64,000 nucleotides of DNA from Sulfurimicrobium sp964384915 (GCA_964384915.1 CAYLMA010000008.1:61176-125175); one strand, 5' to 3'. Shown: positions 25,645-34,257, counted from the first letter of the stretch. Numbers and translations are program-made. The notes: a model not told the origin generated them from the sequence alone.

Positions 25645-26819
25645 GGCCGCGTCCCGAAAATGAGGCTGCAATTGTTGCCGCCGAAGCCGAAGGAATTGCT
25701 CATCACCCGGCGCAGTGTGCGCGGGCTGTGTTGCAACTGGATGGCGCTGCCCAGTTCGGGGTCGAGGGTCTGCGTGTTGCAGGTGCCGGGGATGATCCCG
25801 TGCTCCAGGCTGAGGCAGGCGATGGCGGCTTCCACCGCGCCGGCGGCCCCCAGGGTATGGCCGGTCGCGCCCTTGGTCGAGCTGCATGGCGTCCCGGTGC
25901 CGAACACGCGCTGCATGCCCCGGTCCTCGGCGCTGTCGTTGCTGCGGGTGGAGGTGCCGTGCATGTTGACGTAATCCACGTCCTGCGGGCTCATGCCGGC
26001 GCGGCCCAGGGCCTGCTCCATGGCCAGCGCCGCGCCCAGGCCTTCGGGGTGCGGCGTGGACATGTGGTAGGCGTCGCTGCTTTCGCCATAACCCAGCAGG
26101 GCGAGCGGGGTGGGTGTTTTTTCCAGCAGGAAGAATCCGGCCCCCTCGCCGATGGAAATGCCGTTGCGCTCAGCGTCGCAGGGGCGGCAGGGCAGTGGCG
26201 AGACCAGTTGCAGCGCGTTGAAGCCGTACAGCGTCATGGCGCACAGCGTATCCACCCCGCCCACCACCGCGGCATCGCACAGCCCGGACTGGAGCAGGCG
26301 GCTGGCGCTGGCGAAGACCTTGGCGCTGGAGGAGCAGGCGGTGGAAATGACGAAAGCCGGGCCGCCGAGCGCCAGGTAGCGGCGCACGAACTCGGCCACG
26401 GCGTGCATGCTTTGCGTCGCGGCGTAATGGAAATCCCCCGGCAGCGCGCCGCTGGCCGGGTCGCGCCGGCGGTAGGCGCGCTCGGTTTCGAGGATGCCGG
26501 AAGTGCTGGTGCCGAGGATCACGGCGATGCGCTTTGGCCCATGCTTTGCGCGCGCGCCAGCCACGGCGGCGGCAAAGCCGTCCAGTTCCAGGCACAGTTG
26601 CGCCAGGCGGTTGTTGCGGCAGTCGAACTCGGCCAGCGCGCGTGGCAGGACAACGTCCTCGACACCATCAACGCGGCCAATATAAGTGTCCAGCGGCGCG
26701 TCGGCGAAATCGTTGGGGCAGAGGCCGCTCCGGTCTGCCTGCAGGGCTGCAAGCGTTGCCGATTTGCCATGGCCAAGTGCGCTGGTGAGGGTGTAGTGAG
26801 TGATGGAGATTGGGGGCAT
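25641..26819 (-). CDS. Beta-ketoacyl-ACP synthase of the cluster
   Basis: 392 residues. FabF-type condensing enzyme: catalytic Cys C162 in FVISTACSSSAKVFASASRL, first His in YVNMHGTSTRSND and second His in KGATGHTLGAAGAVEA. It extends an acyl-ACP with malonyl-ACP. It forms a pair with the chain-length factor that follows. It is the first gene downstream of a foreign-looking cassette that separates it from the MMPL gene. Confidence 0.93.
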   Translation of the reverse strand: MPPISITHYTLTSALGHGKSATLAALQADRSGLCPNDFADAPLDTYIGRVDGVEDVVLPRALAEFDCRNNRLAQLCLELDGFAAAVAGARAKHGPKRIAVILGTSTSGILETERAYRRRDPASGALPGDFHYAATQSMHAVAEFVRRYLALGGPAFVISTACSSSAKVFASASRLLQSGLCDAAVVGGVDTLCAMTLYGFNALQLVSPLPCRPCDAERNGISIGEGAGFFLLEKTPTPLALLGYGESSDAYHMSTPHPEGLGAALAMEQALGRAGMSPQDVDYVNMHGTSTRSNDSAEDRGMQRVFGTGTPCSSTKGATGHTLGAAGAVEAAIACLSLEHGIIPGTCNTQTLDPELGSAIQLQHSPRTLRRVMSNSFGFGGNNCSLIFGTRP

Positions 26820-26862
26820 GGCTTGTTAATAGTGGAACTTCGGAGCTGATCGAATGGATTAG

Positions 26863-26915
26863 CTAGTGTAGTGTTGCTCGCTGAAAGTACCGTTTAGCGT
26901 GCAACACTACGCTAG
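26863..26915. repeat. Long near-perfect hairpin upstream of the ketosynthase gene
   Basis: CTAGTGTAGTGTTGC..GCAACACTACGCTAG arms with an inner CGCT..AGCG pair. It has no T run and lies at the edge of the inserted cassette, so it may be a mobile palindrome or cassette boundary. Confidence 0.6.
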
Positions 26916-26968
26916 ATTGATGGTACGAATGAAGCAGTGCATGCCCTTGTTCTTGGTTGGTGTAATGC

Positions 26969-27250
26969 TCAAGCCACTGCTTCAAGCGATGCGGAGTGCT
27001 CGATCTGGTTGCGGTACAAGTCGATCACTGGAAAGCACAGATCATATTCGCCCCAAACTAATTCGCCATATTCGATGCGAAACGTCGCAAAACGGGCCGG
27101 ATCGAGCCAAGCACGAATATCTGGGTGAAGGGCGTGCGTGAGGAAAGGTTTGAAGTCCACAGTCTGCTCGGTGCTGTCATCGAATCTCAGACGGATAAGG
27201 AAGTCTCCAACCTGTTCGGCAGTGACAATATTGATGGTTGTTGTTGTCAT
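26969..27250 (-). CDS. DUF2442 protein
   Basis: 93 residues, family of unknown function often found next to DUF4160 genes in toxin-antitoxin-like pairs. Seen: IRLRFDDSTEQTVDFKPFLT and PDIRAWLDPARFATFRIEYG, the usual DUF2442 pattern, ending with WGEYDLCFPVIDLYRN. It overlaps the DUF4160 gene by four bases (ATGA). AT-richer than the surrounding polyene cluster. Confidence 0.85.
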   Translation of the reverse strand: MTTTTINIVTAEQVGDFLIRLRFDDSTEQTVDFKPFLTHALHPDIRAWLDPARFATFRIEYGELVWGEYDLCFPVIDLYRNQIEHSASLEAVA

Positions 27251-27552
27251 TTGAGTCTCCTCGTAATGCGCTCCGGTGTGATGTGTTTATGCAGGACAAA
27301 AAAATCAATCCACTTGGTGATGATGTCGTCCGCTCGGGCTCGGGTGATTTCCTCAAAGTGGCGCATTTCACTGAGGTGGAGCGGAGCGCGGCCTGCAACC
27401 GCAGTGTAACGAATATCCGAGACTACGCCGTTTATTACGATGATTTCGGCTCGGGATTCACGACCCTCAATTTTGCCATGTACATGGACTGGCTCATGTT
27501 CATTGGCGTAGAACATGATAATTAGCCCGAAGTATTCGTAAATTTTAGGCAT
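27247..27552 (-). CDS. DUF4160 protein
   Basis: 101 residues. The motif IIMFYANEHEPVHVHGKIEG near the start is the DUF4160 signature (E-H.P.H.H). The C-terminus is basic (HKHITPERITRRLK). DUF4160-DUF2442 pairs are widespread and have been suggested as toxin-antitoxin modules; no activity is proven. Coupled by overlap to the downstream DUF2442 gene. Confidence 0.87.
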   Translation of the reverse strand: MPKIYEYFGLIIMFYANEHEPVHVHGKIEGRESRAEIIVINGVVSDIRYTAVAGRAPLHLSEMRHFEEITRARADDIITKWIDFFVLHKHITPERITRRLK

Positions 27553-27563
27553 GACATCGACCG

Positions 27564-27926
27564 TTAAGCGATCAATGAAGTGTATCTTGATACGATTATT
27601 TTACCTCTTTGCCATTTAATCTGCCGCTGGCTTATTACAGTGATGCTCTTGATTTCCTTTATATCCGACGGCTTTGTCCCCCTGGGTATCATTTTGTCAG
27701 CGCCGGAAAAATGATACCCAGGATTGTTGCCGGATGTTTCACATGAGGTCATTGCGCGCTTGACGGCATCCTCAAAACGCCGCCGCTGGCTGTATCCAAG
27801 CATGGGCTGCAAATCACGGGCGCTCCAGTATTCGGCTCCGTGCTCATTGCTTAGCTTCGGCTCTTCAAAGAATTGTGTGCCATGCTTTGGCAATTGCTTG
27901 TCCATCCTTACTTCGCGCTCAGACAT
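27564..27926 (-). pseudogene. DinD-like protein, truncated
   Basis: The first 75 residues match DNA-damage-inducible protein D (FFEEPKLSNEHGAEYWSARD, LQPMLGYSQRRRFEDAVKRA, then SCETSGNNPGYHFSGADKM). After that the sequence (PRGTKPSDIKEIKSITVISQ and on) no longer fits the family, and it ends at 120 residues where DinD has about 280. The rest appears deleted or replaced. The start overlaps the nucleotidyltransferase gene by eight bases. Confidence 0.75.
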
Positions 27927-28209
27927 TGACCATTTCCCGTTCGATGAAGGGACGCAGTTCGGGGCGCAGCGCTTTTTCAGTCACCAGGTCCACCGGGCAC
28001 TCCAACAAATCTTCCAGATAGAGCTGGACACCGAAGTAGCGTTTGGAGGTGGCCGCCCCGTCAAATGCCACGAGTACATCCACATCGCTATCCTCGCGGG
28101 CGGCATCGCGCACCGTGGAGCCAAACAAGGCCAGACGGGTTACGCCGAATTGTTCGGCCAACTGCGCCTTGTGTTGGGCGAGTAATTGCAATGCTCTGGT
28201 GCGATGCAT
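27919..28209 (-). CDS. MNT-type minimal nucleotidyltransferase (antitoxin-like)
   Basis: 96 residues. The GSTVRDAAREDSDVDVLVAF motif (G-S then DxD) is the polymerase-beta-type nucleotidyltransferase core, as in MntA antitoxins of HEPN-MNT pairs. The ATG at 28209 is preferred because GGAG lies six bases in front; ATG codons at 28221 and 28242 are alternatives. In usual pairs a HEPN toxin is adjacent; here the next gene is a truncated DinD, so the toxin seems missing. Confidence 0.83.
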   Translation of the reverse strand: MHRTRALQLLAQHKAQLAEQFGVTRLALFGSTVRDAAREDSDVDVLVAFDGAATSKRYFGVQLYLEDLLECPVDLVTEKALRPELRPFIEREMVNV

Positions 28210-28272
28210 AAATAACTCCATGCGCGGGGAAATAGCCTGCATTCTACTTGCTGCCGAAATTGTTTTCCCGGT

Positions 28273-30597
28273 TCAACGCTCAGGTTTCGTCCACATTGCT
28301 GCGAATAATAACGATAAAACCGCGCCCAGCGCCACCGTGATGCCGATCGCCCGCAGCACCGGGGTGGCGGAAAAGGCCAGCACCCCGAAAGCGCTCACGG
28401 TGCTGGCGGCGCATACCAGGACGGAAAAAAGGGTGCGGCGGCGTTCGGCTTCGTCCAGCGCGGGGCGGTTGAAAAACAGGCCGTAGTTGAGCCCGATGCC
28501 CAGCACCAGCAGCAGGGAAACGACGTGGAACAGCGACAGCTTGACGTCCATCCCGGCCAGCAGGGCGGCGGTGGCGAGCATGGCGGCGCCAACCGGCAGC
28601 AGCACGGCGAGAGCGGCGCGGAGATCGCGCAGCCCGAAACCCAGCACCAGGGCGATGGCCGCCACCCCGAGCAGGGAGTAGCGTAGCGACTGGTCGCGGT
28701 ATTGCATGATCATGCGGCTGGATTCGCCCTTGATGTCGAGCAGGAAGGCTGCGCCGCCGAGCTTTGACGCGTATGACTTGAGCGCGGCTTCGTCGCTCAC
28801 GTTGCGCAGCGAAATCAGCGCCACCCAGCCCTCGCCCTGCCTCACCAGGAGGCCGCCGGCCAGCCCGCCCAGCGGCGTGCCCTGCCAGTCCTCGGCCCGC
28901 AGCGGCGGCAGGTGGCGCGACTGTTCCACCTGGTGCAGGAAAGGCTCGAATATGTCGGCCCTGAAGGGCGTTGCCGCCACGGCACGGTCGAGATTGCGGC
29001 GCAAGGTCTCGGGCTCAGGCAAGGCGGCCTGGCGCGCCGCCTGGGCGCGTTCGCTGGGCGTGATGCGCGCCGCCAGGTCGTAGCCGGCCGTGATGCCCTG
29101 CCGCACCAGCGCCTGCAGTTGCGGCACCAGCGCCTCGCTCAGCTCCAGCGCTGCCTGCCGGGTGGCGCCGGGGACGGCGATCAGGTAGCGCACGTCGGGC
29201 GCGCCCATGGCTTCGCGCAGGCTGCGGTCCAGTTCCAGCGCTGCTTGCGGGATCGGGCTGAGGCGCGAAAGCTCGTTCTCCCACAGCTCCTGGCGCTGCG
29301 TTGCGAGATAGGCGGCGGCCGCGGCGAGGGCCAGCAGCGGCAGCCATTTCAGGCCGGAAAGCATGGACGCGCCGCGCGCCAGCAATGCCTGGGTGCGTGC
29401 CCGGTGGGCGATTTCGAACTGGCCGGGGGCGATTTCGGGCAGCACGAAGCGCGTCACCAGCCCGGCGGCCAGCACCCCGGCGAGCGAGAACATGCCCAGT
29501 TGCGACAGGCCGCTGAAGCCGGAAAGCAGCATGGTGAGGCTGCCGAATACCGTGGTCAGCACGGCCAGCCTGAGGGTCGGCCAGATGCGCCTGAGGGTGT
29601 CGCGCAGGCTTTCGCCCGCCGCGCGCTGGGTGAAGAGATAGGTAGGATAGTCCACCGCCTCGCCGATCAGGGTGGCGCCGAAGCCCAGCGTGATGCCGTG
29701 CACGCTGCCATGGTAGAGGCTCACGGCGGCCAGCCCGGCCAGAGCGCCGCTGGCCACTGGCAGGATGCCGAGCCCGAGGAGGCGCGGCGAACCGTAGGCC
29801 AGGAGCAGGATGATTGCCACCAGGAAAGTGGCCAGCAGGCTGAGGCGCCAGGAATCATGGTGGATGAGGTTGCGCGATTGCACGGCAAAGACGCTGGGAC
29901 CGCTCATGATGAGTTGCAGTTCCGGGCCGGCGCGGCTTTCGCCAAAAGCCTGGCGGATGGCGTCGCCTACCTGCTGCTGGACGTCGATGTCGAAGGCGGG
30001 GGCGCGGGTTTCAGCCAGCAGCAGGGCGCGCCGGCCGTCAGCGGAAAACCACACGCCGTGCTGCAGGCCGGGGCCGCTGCGCGCGCCGCCCCAGTCTTCC
30101 AGCAGGCTCAGCATGGCGCCGGTCGGGTCGGCGGGGAGCAGCTGCCTGAGCATCGCACCGGCCGGGGAGGCCAGCAGCTGGAGGCTTTCCCGCAAGCCCT
30201 GTTCCAGCCCTGTGGCGCTGAAGCGCTCCGCGCCGGTGGCGGTGCTGAGCAGGTAGCGGTATTGCATCAGGCGCTCGCGCTCCGCAGGCGTTATGCCCTG
30301 TTCGCCGTTGCGCACGTAGCTGAAATGGCCGCTCGCCTCGAGCGCGCGCGCCAGCTTCCTGCTGCTTTCGGCCAGTTGCCCGGCGCTGCCGTTTTCCACG
30401 GCGAGCAGCACCAGGCGCGAGGCCACGCCGTCGCGCAACTGGTCGACCATCAGCTGCTGGGCGGGCGCTGCGCTGTCCGGCAGGAAGGCGGCCATGTCGG
30501 TGTTGAAGCGGGTATGCGCGGCCACGATCCAGATGCAGAACGCCAGCGCGGCGAGCCAGAGCATCACGGGCCAGCGTATGCCGGACCGCAAGCTCAA
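28273..30597 (-). CDS. MMPL/RND-superfamily exporter of the cluster
   Basis: About 774 residues with two blocks of membrane segments. After the first membrane helix (WPVMLWLAALAFCIWIVAAH) comes a periplasmic domain with FNTDMAAFLPDSAAPAQQLM. Segments such as LLATFLVAIILLLAYGSPRL and GATLIGEAVDYPTYLFTQRA follow, and then a second half with HVVSLLLVLGIGLNYGLFFN. Aryl-polyene clusters carry the same exporter type to move the lipid across the inner membrane. The TTG start at 30597 overlaps the LolA-like stop (TTGA). Confidence 0.88.
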   Translation of the reverse strand: MSLRSGIRWPVMLWLAALAFCIWIVAAHTRFNTDMAAFLPDSAAPAQQLMVDQLRDGVASRLVLLAVENGSAGQLAESSRKLARALEASGHFSYVRNGEQGITPAERERLMQYRYLLSTATGAERFSATGLEQGLRESLQLLASPAGAMLRQLLPADPTGAMLSLLEDWGGARSGPGLQHGVWFSADGRRALLLAETRAPAFDIDVQQQVGDAIRQAFGESRAGPELQLIMSGPSVFAVQSRNLIHHDSWRLSLLATFLVAIILLLAYGSPRLLGLGILPVASGALAGLAAVSLYHGSVHGITLGFGATLIGEAVDYPTYLFTQRAAGESLRDTLRRIWPTLRLAVLTTVFGSLTMLLSGFSGLSQLGMFSLAGVLAAGLVTRFVLPEIAPGQFEIAHRARTQALLARGASMLSGLKWLPLLALAAAAAYLATQRQELWENELSRLSPIPQAALELDRSLREAMGAPDVRYLIAVPGATRQAALELSEALVPQLQALVRQGITAGYDLAARITPSERAQAARQAALPEPETLRRNLDRAVAATPFRADIFEPFLHQVEQSRHLPPLRAEDWQGTPLGGLAGGLLVRQGEGWVALISLRNVSDEAALKSYASKLGGAAFLLDIKGESSRMIMQYRDQSLRYSLLGVAAIALVLGFGLRDLRAALAVLLPVGAAMLATAALLAGMDVKLSLFHVVSLLLVLGIGLNYGLFFNRPALDEAERRRTLFSVLVCAASTVSAFGVLAFSATPVLRAIGITVALGAVLSLLFAAMWTKPER

Positions 30598-31175
30598 GGT
30601 GTCTCCCCGCTCAGGGTCATGAGGCTGCGGTCGCCGCCGGCCTCCTCGATCTCGATCATGCCGATCCTGGCCTTGCTGCCGCTGATGCGGATGACGCGGA
30701 TGAATTGCGCCATGTCGACGTCGGAGGGCAGCAGGACCAGGGTCCACTGCTGTTCGCTGCCGTCGAGGCGGACCTTGTAGAAGCGTTCCAGGGTCTTGGC
30801 GTCGCCATTGAGGGTGGAACGCATGCTTTCGATGAATCCCCGGATCGCGGGGTAATCGCGCAGCGCCAGCACATGCTTTTTCCGCGCTGCGGGCTTTTCC
30901 CAGGTCAGGCGTTCGCCGTCCACCGTGAGGATTTCCTCGAACGGCGTCTGCACGTGCTTTTCCAGGAAGGAAGGCTTCCTGTAGCGCAGCGTGCCGCCCA
31001 GCTTGAGCGGTTCCCTGAGCAGGGCGGAGTGCTTGGTCTCGCTGTAGCGCACCTGTCCGGCCGGGCGCTCGGCCAGCGCTTTCATCAGGGCGGCGCTGTT
31101 CCACTCGGCCTGGGCGGCCCCCGTCCAGGCAAGCAGCGTAACCGTCATTGCGAGGAGCCGCAGGCGACGTGGCAA
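30594..31175 (-). CDS. LolA-like outer-membrane lipoprotein carrier-type protein of the cluster
   Basis: About 193 residues from a TTG at 31175 (reading LPRRLRLLAMTVTLLAWTGA, a good signal peptide ending AAQA). The mature part has the LolA-like sequence LREPLKLGGTLRYRKPSFLE, then TWEKPAARKKHVLAL and MAQFIRVIRISGSKARIGMI. It probably ferries the lipid product across the periplasm. The ATG at 31148 would leave a very short signal without a basic n-region. The DNA for the basic n-region belongs to a dispersed repeat. Confidence 0.75.
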   Translation of the reverse strand: MPRRLRLLAMTVTLLAWTGAAQAEWNSAALMKALAERPAGQVRYSETKHSALLREPLKLGGTLRYRKPSFLEKHVQTPFEEILTVDGERLTWEKPAARKKHVLALRDYPAIRGFIESMRSTLNGDAKTLERFYKVRLDGSEQQWTLVLLPSDVDMAQFIRVIRISGSKARIGMIEIEEAGGDRSLMTLSGETP

Positions 31176-31233
31176 TCTCGCTGCCGTTCGAGCGCCGAAG
31201 AGCGAGATTGCTTCGCTACGCTCGCAATGACGG
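31145..31233. repeat. Inverted repeat, family D, overlapping the 5' end of the LolA-like gene
   Basis: The arms GTCATTGCGAGGAGCC.. and ..CGCTCGCAATGAC, with inner GGCAATCTCGC/GCGAGATTGC, are inverted copies. A second copy lies in front of panC. Confidence 0.8.
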
Positions 31234-31236
31234 GGT

Positions 31237-32130
31237 TTAAACACGCTGCCAGTAATCATAGAAATTGAACCAGTTGTAGGGCGCGCTGCGGCAGTAATGT
31301 TCGAGGCGGGAAGCATAGTGCTGCAAATATCCTTGGATGATTTCGCGGCGCTCTGCGCGCGGCGCTTCCAGGCTTTGCGCCAGCATCTCGAAATGCACCT
31401 CATAGCGCCGTCCGCCCCGGTACAGGCCGATGCCGAGCGCCACCGGCGCGTGCATGATGCTGGCGAAGCTGAGCGGGCCTTCGGGCAGCGCGGCGTCCGA
31501 GCCGAAGAACTCGCAGATCAGGGTCTTGTCGCCGGGCCGCACGCGGTCGCCGAGGATGCCGACGATGCCGCCGGCCTCGATGACTTCCTTGGCGCGCAGC
31601 AGGCCATCCGGGGCGCCCATGGCAATGATCGAGTCCGCCAGCGCGGGGTTGAGCGCATTCATGATGGCGTTCATTTTGTGGGCGTTGTCGGTGTGCATCA
31701 GGATGGCAAAGGGCACCTCGCCGAACTGCACCGCCAGCGAGCGCAATACCTCGAAACTGCCCAGATGCGCCCCCAGCAGCACGCAGCCGCGCCCCTGGCG
31801 GAGCGCTGCCTGAATGTCTTCCAGGCCATGCACGTCGATGTCGAAATGGCCGTGGCGGCCGGAGAGGAAGTAGAGGCGGTCGAGGATGGTGGCCGAAAAG
31901 CAGAAATAATGGCGGTACAGGTCGAGCCAGTTCGGCTTGCGCGCCAGGGCGCGCCCCAGGTAGAGGCTGGACGCGGCACGCGCGCGGCGCGAGAAGAGCA
32001 GGAAATACAGGCTGATCGGCGCCAGCAGCATGCGCCCCGCCGGACGGCCGAGCTTGAGCGTGATCCAGGTGATCAGGCGCATCAGGAAGGGGCTGCCGCG
32101 CTCCTCCTGGCTCAGCCAGCTCTGGCTCAC
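31237..32130 (-). CDS. LpxL-type lysophospholipid acyltransferase of the cluster
   Basis: 297 residues from a GTG at 32130 that overlaps the dehydratase stop (GTGA). The acyltransferase motif H-x4-E is GAHLGSFEVL near residue 120, with GILGDRVRPGDKTLICEFFG near 185. The C-terminal part ends NWFNFYDYWQRV. Such enzymes move an acyl chain from ACP onto a lipid acceptor; aryl-polyene clusters contain one. The start is set by the upstream overlap and by the homologous segment SWLSQEERGSPF. Confidence 0.88.
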   Translation of the reverse strand: MSQSWLSQEERGSPFLMRLITWITLKLGRPAGRMLLAPISLYFLLFSRRARAASSLYLGRALARKPNWLDLYRHYFCFSATILDRLYFLSGRHGHFDIDVHGLEDIQAALRQGRGCVLLGAHLGSFEVLRSLAVQFGEVPFAILMHTDNAHKMNAIMNALNPALADSIIAMGAPDGLLRAKEVIEAGGIVGILGDRVRPGDKTLICEFFGSDAALPEGPLSFASIMHAPVALGIGLYRGGRRYEVHFEMLAQSLEAPRAERREIIQGYLQHYASRLEHYCRSAPYNWFNFYDYWQRV

Positions 32131-32438
32131 TGCCCGGCTCCTGCGCTGGTTTCGAGTTGCAGCGTGCCCTGGGCGATGGTGCGGTCTTGTGTCTTGCAGA
32201 CGAAGCGCACCCGGCCCCCGGCGCCGAACTCCAGCGCGATGGCGAAGGCTTCGCCGGGCAAGAGCGGCGCCAGGAACTTGACGCTGGGAAAGCCGCCGCA
32301 GCGCGCCTCCCCGCCCGCCTGGCGCCGCGCGGCTGCGCACACGTGGCTCAGCAGCACCACCCCAGGCACGATGGGCTTGCCGGGGAAATGGCCGGGCAGG
32401 GCGGGATGGTTTTCAGGGATGACTTGCCATTCGCTCAT
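32127..32438 (-). CDS. Small FabA/FabZ-like dehydratase (ApeI-type)
   Basis: 103 residues. The motif ENHPALPGHFPGKPIVPGVV holds the catalytic His of hotdog dehydratases. The rest (VKFLAPLLPGEAFAIALEFG) fits the fold. It is the first of the two dehydratases in the cluster. The ATG at 32438 overlaps the AMP-ligase stop (ATGA). Confidence 0.87.
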   Translation of the reverse strand: MSEWQVIPENHPALPGHFPGKPIVPGVVLLSHVCAAARRQAGGEARCGGFPSVKFLAPLLPGEAFAIALEFGAGGRVRFVCKTQDRTIAQGTLQLETSAGAGQ

Positions 32439-33772
32439 GATGGGCGCTTTGGCTTGAGCCTGGCGATGAGCTCGCGCAGCGCCGCGCGCGGCAGCTTGCC
32501 GGTGGCGTTGCGCGGCAGTGCGTCCACCTTGTAGAGGGGGCGGGGCAGGAAAGCCGGGTCGATGGTCTGGCGCAGGGCTGCGATGATCTGCTGCGCGCTC
32601 AGCTCCGGCGCGACCACCAGCGCACAGAGGCGCACGGCCTTGCCCGGCGCTTCGTCGGGGGCGAAAAAGGCCCCGTCGCGCACGCCCGGTATGAGATTGA
32701 GCCGGCGGTTGAGCTCGCCCAGGGAAGCGCGCTTGCCGGCGATGCTGAGCATGTCGGCGGCCCGTCCCGCCAGGCGGAAGTGCTGGTCGGTGGTGGTTTC
32801 GATCACGTCCTGCAGTTCGATCCGGGTTTGAATGTGGCCGCCTTCCACGCAGGTCCGGCCATTTCCGCCACGGGACAAGGCGACGCCCGCCAGGGGCTTC
32901 CAGTCTTCTCCGCTGGCGGTGCGCCGGGTGGCGATGGAGCCGGTTTCCGTGCTGCCATAGATTTCCATCAGCGGGGCGCCGAAGGCGGTTTCCGCCCCGC
33001 GCGCCAGTTCTGCCGAGAGGGGCGCGGCGGCTGACAGGATGAGTGCGAGCGGCGGCAGTTCGGCCTGCTGTTCCAGGCAGATGCGCAAATGCAGCGGCGT
33101 GGTGACCAGCACGCGCGGGGCGGGGAGTTCCGCCAGCGCAAGGCGGATGTCGGCGGGAAAGAGCGGCTGCCCGGCGTGGATCACGCCCCCGTTGTGCAGC
33201 GGCAGCATCAGGGTGGAGCCCAGGCCATACATGTGCTGCGGCGGGACGGTGCCGAGGAAGTGGCTGCCCGTTTCCAGCCCCAGGCGTTCGGCGGTCAGAA
33301 TGGCCTCGGTCACCAGCGAACCCCAGGTTTTGGGGTGTGGCATGGACTGCCCGGTGCTGCCGGAGGTGAAGGTGATGGCGGCGATATGCTCCGCGGCGAT
33401 GAGCGGAATTTCGCCATGGCCGCTCGCGCCAGGCGGCAGTGCCGGGTAGGGCAGGATTTCCAGCCCTGCCACGCCCATCACCTTGTCGGTCACGGCATAG
33501 GCGCCGGGATGGGCCGTATGCAATTGCTCCAGCGTGCCTTCGGCATGGTTGGGCGGCAGCAGGCTGGTCTGCCCGCGCAGCATGGCGGCGCAGAAGGTGA
33601 CCAGGAAATGGTAGCGGTCGCTGCACAGGTTGAAGACGAACGGCCGCTCGGGCAGGCGCTCGGCGAGCTGTCCGGTTTCATGCAGGAAGGCGTCCATGCT
33701 GACCGGGCCGCCATCGCGCCAGGCCACGGCCTGGCTGCCGTTGCGCGGGGAAAGAAGCGCGATGGCGGCCAT
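32435..33772 (-). CDS. AMP-dependent acyl-CoA/ACP ligase of the cluster
   Basis: 445 residues. ANL fold: AITFTSGSTGQSMPHPKTWG (P-loop), LMEIYGSTETGSIATRR near residue 260 and the C-terminal catalytic Lys in LPRNATGKLPRAALREL. It activates a carboxylic acid starter unit and loads it on ACP or CoA. In known clusters it activates an aryl acid; the preferred acid here is unknown. One base separates it from the upstream membrane-protein gene. Confidence 0.9.
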   Translation of the reverse strand: MAAIALLSPRNGSQAVAWRDGGPVSMDAFLHETGQLAERLPERPFVFNLCSDRYHFLVTFCAAMLRGQTSLLPPNHAEGTLEQLHTAHPGAYAVTDKVMGVAGLEILPYPALPPGASGHGEIPLIAAEHIAAITFTSGSTGQSMPHPKTWGSLVTEAILTAERLGLETGSHFLGTVPPQHMYGLGSTLMLPLHNGGVIHAGQPLFPADIRLALAELPAPRVLVTTPLHLRICLEQQAELPPLALILSAAAPLSAELARGAETAFGAPLMEIYGSTETGSIATRRTASGEDWKPLAGVALSRGGNGRTCVEGGHIQTRIELQDVIETTTDQHFRLAGRAADMLSIAGKRASLGELNRRLNLIPGVRDGAFFAPDEAPGKAVRLCALVVAPELSAQQIIAALRQTIDPAFLPRPLYKVDALPRNATGKLPRAALRELIARLKPKRPS

Positions 33773-33773
33773 T

Positions 33774-34247
33774 TTATCTGGCCGGAAAGCCGTGCTGGAT
33801 CAGGAACAGCATCAGGGCCAGCGGGTTGCGGTGGGCGTACTGGCGGAAGCGCCATTTGCGGTACAGGTATTCGCCGCTAATGAGCGTGGCGGCCAGAACC
33901 GGAGGCAGGGCGGCCGGCAGCCAGGCGCTGGCAAGCGGCGCCAGCGCGGCGCAGAGCAGTGCCGAGCCCAGCATGTAGAGCGACCAGATGGCGGTCAGCC
34001 GGCGCGTGTAATGAAGCAGTTCGTCAGACAGGCCGCCCGGCTGCTCGCAGCGCGCGATGCGCGTGATCAGCGCTTCGCCGCGGTAAAGGCTGCGTCCGAA
34101 CAGGATGGACAGGAACAGGCTGATGAGCACCGGGGGCAATGCCGCCAGCAGCATGTGCCAGGCGGCGGGCGCCTGTTGCACGAGCCGGGCGAAGCCCCAG
34201 CCCAGCGCAACGATGAGCAACAGGCGTAAAACGAGGCGGATATTCAA
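33774..34247 (-). CDS. COG4648-type membrane protein of the cluster
   Basis: 157 residues, four predicted membrane segments (LVLRLLLIVALGWGFARLVQ; LPPVLISLFLSILFGRSLYR; IWSLYMLGSALLCAALAPLA; LPAALPPVLAATLISGEYLY). This small protein is a steady member of aryl-polyene clusters, between the ACP and ligase genes; its biochemical role is unknown. A TTG start at 34247, 11 bases past the ACP stop, is chosen since no ATG fits. Confidence 0.75.
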   Translation of the reverse strand: MNIRLVLRLLLIVALGWGFARLVQQAPAAWHMLLAALPPVLISLFLSILFGRSLYRGEALITRIARCEQPGGLSDELLHYTRRLTAIWSLYMLGSALLCAALAPLASAWLPAALPPVLAATLISGEYLYRKWRFRQYAHRNPLALMLFLIQHGFPAR

Positions 34248-34257
34248 GTGGAAAAAC

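Noticed and set aside
28209..28242. ATG codons at 28221 and 28242 as the nucleotidyltransferase start
   Set aside because: Only ATG 28209 has GGAG at a proper distance, and the motif-bearing part needs no extension.
30598..31104. N-terminal extension of the MMPL exporter frame over the LolA-like gene
   Set aside because: The extension is the shifted frame of the LolA-like gene. Exporter homology starts at the TTG overlapping the LolA-like stop.
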